Source: Clitoria ternatea (taxonomy: Eukaryota; Streptophyta; Magnoliopsida; Fabales; Fabaceae). From it: a stretch of 64,000 nt of DNA. The translations under genes and the position numbers were made by a program. Below, piece after piece: positions 56,140 through 64,000 of the stretch (within the stretch, counting starts at the first letter, position 1; every line of letters starts with the position of its first letter). The notes beneath the pieces are model-generated. The model ran no database searches, had not been told where the DNA came from, and was given only the letters and a program-made list of their open reading frames with translations. The stretch is from assembly GCA_037962975.1 (NCBI GenBank), contig CM075669.1:114468501-114532500 (forward strand), read 5' to 3'.

Positions 56140-57708
56140 TGTTAACCCGGCGATAGCGTCTCAACAGTTCGTTTCCACCACTGGGTTGTTAATTGGCAAG
56201 CGCACCAATCGTTTGTAGTTTTTAAAATTTAGATATCGTTCCACTGGGATTGAAAGTCCAATATCAACAGTAATTTTCTATTTACTATGATAAATGTGAA
56301 GAAAGTTATAGACAAAAGAATGATTTATATACAATTTATACAATATTCACAGGATAGCATGATTGAGTGGTTCATAAGATAAAAATAAAATAAAATCTAT
56401 CTAAAAAGTTGAGTTGCAATCTAAAATAGGTAAGATACTTGAGATAAACGCTGATAAGCAAATTATGTTGGAAATTGGATCCCTAATCTAGAATAACAAT
56501 GAGGAACTCAAGACATGCATATTTAATCATCAAGTTTCATGTCATTGCAGCTTAAAATCATTATAACCGATCCCTCGTGATATAAATTCTAAGAATTCAC
56601 CGTAAAGTCCGATCCCTCGTGAGCTTTCTCAGTAAAAACTTACTTTAAGAACTGGCCTTATGGCAACAATGGTTAACAACCCCTATAGAATTGAGATACC
56701 AAGGGTATTCCAACTTTTACTTTCATCAAAACAAGTTTCAATACGGCATGAATAATCATTCTCCCGTTTGACATTCATACTAATAAAACAAGTTTCAATA
56801 CACATGAAAATCATTCTCCCGTTTGACGTTCATATTAATAAAAGGTTGAAATACTAACATGGACTTGAATCATAAACATGCAGAGGTCGAATTCACAACA
56901 TTATACTCAATAGATTAGTTCACCAATTCCAACATAAACAAATTAGTTACACATGGTGAAAGTAAAAACAACACTTACAGAGTTTGACATTACGAAGACG
57001 ATGGGAACTTCACAATACAACGATCACAATACACCAAAACACACTCAAGTATCTACAAAACTATTCTAGAACTACAACTCACAAAAAAAGTACTCAAAGT
57101 CGAGCACAAAGAGAGAAAAGAAGAGAATGGGATGCTATGGGATGATATAGAATGGTGTTGGATGGCCCTATTTATAGGGCTGAGCAAGGGTGCTGACGCT
57201 ACGCGTCAGTATGGCGCTACGCGTCAGACCCCTGGTTCAGCCTCCATTAAACACTTGATAATGGCCACTTCAAATTATTAAATTTGATCATGCCTGGCCA
57301 CATGAACATGTTTCCACCGAGTTTTGGCCTTTCATGCTGAGTGGGATGCCCATTGGTGCTGAGTGGAGTGCCCATTATTGGGTTCAAGTGGAGTGGTTGG
57401 CCAAAGTGGAGGTGGAGACCACGCAGCACTGACGCTACGCGTGGCTGTGACGCGTCGCGTCAGCATGAAAAATAGTTGTTGATGCTACGCGTGCGATGAG
57501 GCTATGCATCAGCTCCTCCAGTGTAATTTTCTCTTGATTTCTTAACTTTTTCACTGCAAAACTTAGAGAAAATTGATCAAGGGCAGATTATTTCCAATCA
57601 ACATCCATTTATTGAATTTAAATCCTAATTTTCTAACAAATTAAACTAATTTTTGTAATTTTTATAAAATTTTTATTAAAGCTTTTATTGAAAATTTGAG
57701 GACTAACA
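56140..57708 (-). repeat. 5' LTR of the gag-protease element
   Basis: 1569 bp. TATA box (TATAAATA) on the minus strand within 57168-57178. ACGCGT at 57201-57206, 57219-57224, 57437-57442, 57450-57455 and 57487-57492, all upstream of the TATA box in element orientation. Confidence 0.95.
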
Positions 57709-58156
57709 CCTTTATTACAAAATGGGTCCCAAAGCCTTAGGCATAGCAGAGGGACCGACAAGTTTTAAGATAATAATGATTACTTTGACAGAACATTGAT
57801 AGTTGTAGGGAACTCCATGATTTCCCAATTGTTCAGCTCTTGACTTGGTGAGCAAGCATACACCAATTCCGCATTATGGCTGGGCTCGTCTTCAATCATA
57901 GCCACTTGATCCGGATACATGATCCGAACACTCCTGAAGCTTTGATAAGGTCACAAATGGGGATTCTTACGGTGTTGAATTCTTGACCAGTAAGGCGAGC
58001 AACCCTCCTTCCCCTTTTTTCTTCTTCGACCCTCCTTCTATCCGCTGCTGTGGGTTTGTACCCCAGGCCATACCTGTCCTTCTTCTCTGGGAGGCACACA
58101 GGCTGTACTCTCCCTTCTGGTTCATGCCCTAGTCCTTTCCCTAGCTCGTATCCCTC
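57709..58156 (-). pseudogene. Segment after protease and intron start (Ogre-like)
   Basis: The frame at 57896-58099 (CLPEKKDRYGLGYKPTAADR, RRVARLTGQEFNTVRIP) continues the gag-protease phase after a TAG at about 58157. Left of 57895 another frame carries an acidic stretch with ELNNWEIMEFPT, ending at a stop near 57780. Ogre has an intron from this region to the RT frame; I could not fix the donor. The TSD of the nested element is at 57709-57713. Confidence 0.65.
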
Positions 58157-58873
58157 CTATAACATTGCCCTGGAAACTGCTAGAGTCACGTTTGGGAAGG
58201 ATGTCTTGGAAATGCAAGTCACATTGGCTATTTCCAGAGCCTGGAATGAGGTCTCAAGGGCCTCCTCGGCTGCCTCAATATACAGAGTAGAGACAGGTTT
58301 GCTAACCAGAAAGTCTTCCTCCCTGAAAACAATTACCAATTTGTTGTCGACGATGAACTTCAACTTTTGATGCAATGTGGAAGGGACCACTCCAGCTGAA
58401 TGGATCCACGGCTGCCCTAGCAAACAACTGTAAGCGGGTGTGATATCCATGACTTGGAAGAGAACTTGAAAGGTACACGGCCCGACCTATATTGGAAAAT
58501 CTATTTCTCCCATGATTTCCCATCGAGTCCCATCGAAAGCCCATACGACCATAGAGCTAGGCCTCATGTATGTTCCATCGAAGGGAAATCTTGCCAACGT
58601 GGATTTTGGCATCACGTTCAGGGAAGATCCATTGTCGACAAGTACTTTGGCCAAGATATGATCCTGACACTTTACAGAAATATGAAGGGCTTTATTGTGC
58701 CCTCTTCCTTCAGCGGGTATTTCATCGTCCGTAAAGGTCAAGTAATTGTTGGCAACAATATGTCCCACTATGCCTCCAAACTTGTCGACAGGTAAGTAAG
58801 GCTTGACATGGGCCTCGCTTAGAACTTTCATTAATATGTCCCGATGTGGTTCGGAATTCATTAGCAGGGACAA
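58157..58873 (-). pseudogene. Aspartic protease (Ogre-like)
   Basis: Two segments in phase (58487-58873 and 58157-58450), split by a TAG near 58484. The active site is KVLVDNGSSLNVMPKSTL, the D-N-G-S variant seen in Ogre proteases. It is followed by MVVWAFDGTRWEIMGEIDFP, FQVMDITPAYSCLLGQPW and KLKFIVDNKLVIVF. ITPAYSCLLGQPWI is a strong Ogre signature. A TAG at 58157 follows. The protein would process Gag and Pol. Confidence 0.88.
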
Positions 58874-61384
58874 CTAGGAAATCTTGGCTGGGGTGTGGTT
58901 TAATTGGTCTAGCACTTAGTACTCGCTATGGCGGATGAACTTTAGAAACTCCTGGGCTTCTTCCTCAGTCACAGCACTTTTCGCTTTGCTAGTGGCCTCT
59001 TCTTCCCCAGCCCTTACCTCCCCGGTAGTTTTATCCTGTTTTGACTCAGGTGGTGTATATACTCTCCCGCTCTGAGTCATTCCTCCAACTCCCGTGATAT
59101 TTGTAACAGAGGAGGGTTGCGCAGGATTAACTGCCACTGGGTTGGTGACGACCACATCTGAGTCATACTTCCATGGCACAGCATGAGAGCTTTTGAACAG
59201 GAACGGAGCGGGTGGTTGTACCGAGATGATAGTTTTGGCCGGAGTCGGACTCGGAACTATAGGCGCGTTTCTGTTATAAAATATGACCAGGGGCTTTGGG
59301 GCCCGTAACCCGGTCTGATCCTGTACCATGTTTATCTCGCCTCTCTAGCGCCTACAAATCTCCACGGTGTGGTTGTCCATGAGTTCCTGAAGAGTTTTTC
59401 GGAAGCCTCGTCGCTTTGCAGACCGTTCATCATTGTGTTCCTCATCCTATGAGCCCTCTATCAATCCCATCTCAAGCATATGGGAGTGAATTATTTCCAA
59501 AGGCATTTTGATGCCGTCAACCTTTGAAATACATCCTTCATCCTTCTCAACAGCATTGACCCCTGGCCCCCTATGGTTGGCCAAAGGGTTAGTTGTTACA
59601 TTTGGGCTCCCCTCTCGAAAACTTATCCAGTTAGCCCTGATCAGATCTCTCACTTTAAACTTCAAAGCCAGGCAGTTCTCAGTGGAATGCCCTGGTACAC
59701 CGGCATGGTAATTGCATTGTGCATTCAGATCATATCCTCTACGGTAAGGTGGCTGAAGCGGTCTTAGAGGACATGGTACTACCAAGGTGTTTTCAATGAG
59801 ATGGGCTAAGAACTCATTGTATGTCATGGGGATGGGATCGAACTGTATTTGAGTACGCTCATTGTTTGGTCATCTAGGATTTGGATTAGGTGGTTGGTTC
59901 ACTTGCGGTGGTTGGTATGGCGTTTGTGGTGGTGCCGGTGGTCACACAAAGGGTGGCCAGAAATGAGGTGGATTTGCATTTTGAATCACTGCCACATACG
60001 GGTGCAGTGTGTTAGGATAAGCTGGTGGAAAGGTGATGGGGGTAGGTGGTCTAGATTGATTTCTTCTCTGGTTATGAGAGACCAAGTTGGTCTCTCCTTC
60101 TCTTCTCCTACCTTCTCCAAGCGTAGGTTTTCTTGCTGCCCCTGTCCCAGATGGGCCTCGAACAATCTTCCCAGTCCGTAACCCATTCTCTATCCTTTCT
60201 CCAATTATGACAATATCAGAGAAATGGGATGAAACGCTTCCATTCATCCTATCATAGAAAGGTGACTGGAGCGTATTAATAAACGTAGAAATCACTTCTT
60301 CTTCTGACAGAGGCGGGTCAACTTGTGCTGCTAACTCACGCCAGTGCTGGGCATATTCTTTGAATGTCTCATTATCTTTCTTAGACATATTTTACAACTG
60401 TACCCTATCTGGTGCGATGTCCAGATTATATTTGTATTGTTGCATGAAAGCGTCTGCTAGATCTTTCCAACATCATTTGTGAGAGCGCTCAAGATGATTA
60501 TACCAGGTTAGGGCTACTCCAGCCAGGCTATCTTGGAAACAATGAATCAGCAGGGGATCGTTAGAAGCATGCGAAGCCATCTTCCGGCAGTACATGGTAA
60601 GATGGTTCTTTGGGCAGGTTAGCCCCCGGTACTTATCAAATTCTAGCATCTTGAACTTGGGAGGGATAACAACATCGGGAATTAGGCAGAGTTCTGTAGC
60701 GCTGCCCAACCCAAACCTGTTCGTCCCTTCCATCTCCCTCATTCATCTATCCAGGAATTCTAACCTCCCCTCTTGGGTAACAGCAGTAGCACTTGGACCC
60801 GCGGTGACATGATGACTAGTATTTCTGATCGGCTGGTAGACATATGTTGGATTAGCATTCGGCATGGAAATGTGGGGTCTGGCTGCAGTTTGGGTGGCTT
60901 GTGTTTGGGTGGCTTGTGTGAGGATAGGAACTATTTGAAACTCCCGGACAGGCGGGATATTTGGTTGAGCAGTGTGAAGAATTGTCTCCTGGTAATCGGG
61001 CTCTTCTTGGAGTGGTGGAAAATAACCCGGTAGCAAGCCATATACTGGAAAGGGTATAGCATTATCTTCTGTATCCATAAAGGTATACTGCTGGATGTTG
61101 GCAGGGTTCGGTTTACCGATGCGAACCATAAAGGTAGGCACAACAGGGTCTGAATTTAGTCCTCCAGACGGACCCTGAGTGTGTCGGGGAGTAAGCGGCC
61201 GTTGTCTGGCGTTTTCTACACCCGCTGAAGAATCCCCTTCCGTGACTCTTTTCTCAAGAAGCTTGGTTATCTCGGCCATTTTCTCCTTTAGTTGATTGAC
61301 TTCAGCTCTTAAGCTCTCATTTTCTTGTTCTACTTTAGCCATGAGTTTCTTCTTAAGCCTAGTCGCGTAGGGATGCTTACCCAT
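58874..61384 (-). pseudogene. gag: Gag (Ogre-like)
   Basis: One reading phase from MGKHPYATRLKKKLMAKVEQ at 61384. A Glu/Lys-rich coiled coil lies at residues 12-50, then a Pro/Gln/Thr-rich region, then the capsid-like domain (FKMLEFDKYRGLTCPKNHLT, DPLLIHCFQDSLAGVALTWY, DNETFKEYAQHWRELAAQVD, EEVISTFINTLQSPFYDRM), and CNYHAGVPGHSTENCLALK, a zinc-knuckle-like segment. In-frame stops lie at 60743, 60473, 60389, 59939, about 59870 and 59444; sequence similarity continues across all of them without a frameshift. Those I checked fit CGA to TGA, CAA to TAA or CAG to TAG. Confidence 0.9.
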
Positions 61385-61655
61385 TATGTCTAAAGAATCA
61401 TAACAACTTGTTAGAAAAATAAAAGAAAACAGTTAAAGAGGATGATAAAAACAGAGATAGAAGGATGTACGTAGGACGCAATTCTGAATTCAGCGCGTAT
61501 TCTCTGACCGTTCCTCAGAACGTCACGTTCAAAAGTACTAGGTAAAGCAGTAAAATGGAAATTAACATGAGATAATTATGGAGACGAAGAATGCTTCATT
61601 ATTTCATACTTCCAAGAGGATACAATATTGCTAGAAAGGTTTGAATTACAACACT
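61385..61655 (-). other. Spacer between ORF1 and gag (Ogre-like)
   Basis: About 270 bp with no credible reading frame, matching the short non-coding gap between ORF1 and gag described for Ogre. Confidence 0.6.
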
Positions 61656-63594
61656 TCAGCCGTTCCTGGCTTGGGCAATCATAGCCCTCATTTTATAAAT
61701 TCTTTCTTGACAATAATTCAAAAATGATGAAATCTCCCTTGGAGTAGAGAGAGGATTAACCATGCTCTCAGCTTGTTTCAGCAATAGTGGAAGATCTTCT
61801 AGAACCCCGTTGGCCAAGTAGGCTGGATTAGCGAAGCGATCCATCCATGAATGAATGACTTCGTCCTGCCGAGTAACTTTGGTTTCTAAGACTTGTGTAA
61901 CCTCTTGGCAACATTGCTCGACATTAATGGCCTTTTGTTGTTCATCATTTATTTCTCGCTCACAGGCTCTCATTATCTCTTCGAGTTGTCGCTCTAGGTT
62001 GTGTACTTGGGATTGTAGCAGCTCTTTCTCTGCCAAAGCCTTTCTTTTATTCCCCCTGGACTGTGTCAGCGTATCCTTGAGGAATTTTCATTCGGCTAAG
62101 ATGGCGTCACTTTGCCGGCCCTTCATTTTTAGTTGAGAATTGGCCGCATGAAGACACTGTTCTTGTTTTGCCCTGTAGTCTTCCTCAACCTTCCATTTTT
62201 TCGCGTCTCATCCATGGCCAGCCTCCTTTTTGAATTTTCTTTCTTTTGACGAGCATATTCTTGTCGACACCTCAAAAGGTCTTCTTCTAGCTTTCGATTC
62301 TCGACTGTCAACTCCTCTATTTGAGCCTTCAAAGCCTGTGTGGCCTTGTCCTCTATGATAAATGGAGGGGCAGGAATGCTTGCAGACTAGTATGAGGGAC
62401 CTCTGAAGGGTAATTTTACAATTGAAACCCTGTTCAGGACCCATTCATGGTATTCCGCTCCCACGGCGTGGCTTCGAGCCCCTAATTCTTTCCCCATCTT
62501 ATGGATCTTCTTCCATGCATTGGCTATGTCCGGACAGTAGCCGTATAGTTCCCTTTTGCATAGTATAAAACAAGAGGAGCAAGCAATCCTTCATCTGGTG
62601 GCCCGAGTAAAGGATAAACTAACTGACGCTTTGCTATAACAGGATTGTAGTTGATACATCCACGTATGCCAATAAGAGAAACATTTGGATATCCCTCACA
62701 GCTGTATATGATCAACTCGACCCCCAGCCATTGAGGATAACATCTGATCTTCTCGGCTGTGAGCCCTATAAGGTGATTGGCCCACTCGCGCCCATTCTTT
62801 ACAGCCAATTGACACAGTTTTAAATCAGAAACAGGACATTCGGCCTTGCAAACCTGATGGAAGGCATGAGACATGAGCCATACATATAGTACAGGTAAAC
62901 AATAGACAACTCTTTTCCCACCTTGCGTATGGCAAAAGTCCATGGTGCAGAACACATTAGCCAACACAGCCGTGACAGGGTTCTCAAGCCTGTGTTTGTG
63001 AGCTAGGAAGACAGCGATGGCATCATAATCCACGTAGTTGTCTAGATTGAGGAACAAGACAACCCTGTAGATGGTAAGGGCCAAAGTGTCAATGAAGGTC
63101 TCCCAATCCTCTTTACCTGTCAGAGTCTGCATATGCTTCTCAAGGAACTCCCGAGTGAACCCAGGAATTTAATTTCTATTCATCTGCGTTTTCCTCAGCG
63201 TCTCAGGATGAATTCTCAAAACACGGGCGCCTGCAGCGATAGTGGCATGATGATCAAGATGACGGTATGGAATTTGTCCATCCAAAGGCATCCCCAGTAT
63301 TTCTTCAAATTCTTCTATGGGTGGGGCTAACTGAAAGTCCGTGAATGTAAAACATCTGAGGGGTGGGTCGTAGAACTAAGTCAACGCGGTGATCGCCTCA
63401 ACTTGTACCTCGACTTCCAACAACTTCAAAATCCTTCCATATTTCCTGGTGAAAGCCATCCTTTGAGTCAGATTCAACTTCTTACCCAGTGTCTATAAAC
63501 TAGTTGTGTCGACTTTCTTTGCCTTAACATGCAGTAGCTTCCTCAACTCTGTCACTTCTATACCACAATTGTCTTGTCTCATGTTAATTTCCAT
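61656..63594 (-). pseudogene. ORF1 protein of the Ogre-like element (DUF7745-like)
   Basis: The ATG at 63594 (MEINMRQDNCGIEVTELRKL) opens a frame in phase with 62524-63132. The conserved part contains FTDFQLAPPIEEFEEILG, ALTIYRVVLFLNLDNYVD, YVWLMSHAFHQV and GCINYNPVIAKRQLVYPLLG, the unknown-function protein that precedes gag in Ogre. The C-terminal half (62129-62332, 61656-62036) is a long coiled coil ending KMRAMIAQARNG. Stops at about 63495, 63376 and 63169, plus frameshifts between 62036 and 62524, destroy it. This ORF is a diagnostic of Ogre. Function unknown. Confidence 0.85.
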
Positions 63595-64000
63595 ACTTGC
63601 TCAGACATGCGCGTTAAATCCTAAATAGCTTCCTACGGATATCAAGAAAAAGAAGAGGAATCAGTTATTGTTTTGTTTTGGAACTGATGTTCCCCCATTG
63701 TTTTCATGCAAAGCAAAAATTTTCAAGAAACAGTGATTTCCAAAACTCATGCGAGCCACGAGTCAAAAGGGTCATAGGTTTTTCTAATCGTCATTAATGC
63801 CCCAATCGGGGGTAAACAAAATTATTTTTTTGATATATATTTTCGACGACTAGGAAAAACTATGACTCAAGACTCAGAGGTACATGACCAAAAGCGGATT
63901 ATCTATCTACCCGAAGAATATTGGGTGTTTCAGAGATAAGCCGTTACTTCAAAATTGAGTAAACCTTCGGTGGATAGATAAATCATCTATTTTGATTAAA
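63595..64000 (-). other. Leader upstream of ORF1 (Ogre-like)
   Basis: About 400 bp with no reading frame of note. The primer-binding site and 5' LTR are not reached within the window. Confidence 0.55.

Larger units (their letters stand above)
51096..57708 (-). mobile_element. Non-autonomous Athila-type gag-protease element (TR-GAG-like)
   Basis: LTRs of 1568 and 1569 bp (51096-52663, 56140-57708) with TG...CA ends and a perfect target duplication CCTTT (51091-51095, 57709-57713). The 3.5 kb inside holds only gag and an Athila-type protease, with no RT, RNase H or integrase in any frame. By eye the LTRs differ at about 35-40 sites. Such elements depend on enzymes of a related full-length element. 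It lies in the presumed intron region of the Ogre-like element. Confidence 0.93.
18226..64000 (-). mobile_element. Ogre-like Ty3/gypsy (Tat lineage) element with four nested insertions
   Basis: Transcribed right to left: ORF1 (61656-63594), gag-protease (57896-61384), pol (36016-39377, with its N-terminal part at 50875-50961), three tandem arrays (33690-35125), an antisense gene (31086-33366), polypurine tract (30480-30499) and 3' LTR (18226-30479). Removing the nested elements leaves about 17-18 kb inside the window, which suits Ogre, one of the largest plant retrotransposon types. The 5' LTR is beyond base 64000. If the left end is right, the target duplication should be ACAAC (18221-18225). 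Confidence 0.85.

Noticed and set aside
57247..57429. 60-codon ORF conserved in both LTRs of the gag-protease element (also 52202-52384)
   Set aside because: It lies in U3 upstream of the TATA box, and its conservation is that of the LTR pair.
39378..57708. Both nested insertions plus target duplication are multiples of three bases long (11502 and 6618)
   Set aside because: With two elements this is expected by chance one time in nine, and internal stops prevent any read-through meaning.

Overview
The window is plant nuclear DNA made almost entirely of transposable elements. I recognise no cellular host gene, tRNA, rRNA or bacterial feature. Ogre-type and Retand-type Ty3/gypsy elements, a Tekay-like chromovirus, an Angela/Tork-like Ty1/copia element, a CACTA transposon and a Helitron-type end together point to a eudicot. 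Abundant Ogre is typical of legumes, so a legume is my best guess, but the sequence does not fix the species.

Layout. (1) 1-10394: a decayed Tekay-like gypsy element on the minus strand, with long LTRs (the left one cut by the window edge). It was inserted at the edge of an AT-rich tandem array that ends in a Helitron-like 3' terminus (10395-11685). (2) About 12180-18225: a CACTA (En/Spm) transposon on the plus strand, with a spliced-looking leader, a degenerate TNP2-type transposase gene and the first exon of a second gene. (3) 18226-64000 and beyond: a very large Ogre-like element on the minus strand, inserted into that second CACTA gene. Its 3' LTR is at the left (18226-30479) and its 5' end lies beyond the window. 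Inside it are four later insertions: a solo Tekay-type LTR (19139-21875, duplication AATCT), a complete copia element (22043-29522, duplication GGAAC), a complete Retand-like element (39378-50874, diverged duplication) and a non-autonomous gag-protease element of Athila type (51096-57708, duplication CCTTT).

How the parts work together. Read leftward, the Ogre-like element has ORF1, gag, protease, a presumed intron region (into or beside which two elements inserted), RT, a conventional RNase H, a second archaeal-type RNase H and integrase. Past integrase come three different tandem arrays, then a gene on the opposite strand, then the polypurine tract and LTR. The nested Retand-like element has the same plan. 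Both opposite-strand genes have a TATAAAAG box, a shared exon-intron boundary, a shared N-terminal domain and a shared C-terminal motif. They look like real transcription units that converge on pol, and they are the most interesting system in the window.

Condition. No polyprotein is intact. The Ogre and Retand reading frames are largely collinear and broken mostly by nonsense codons that fit C-to-T (or G-to-A) change at Gln, Arg or Trp codons, as expected of long-methylated DNA. The Tekay, copia and CACTA genes also carry frameshifts.
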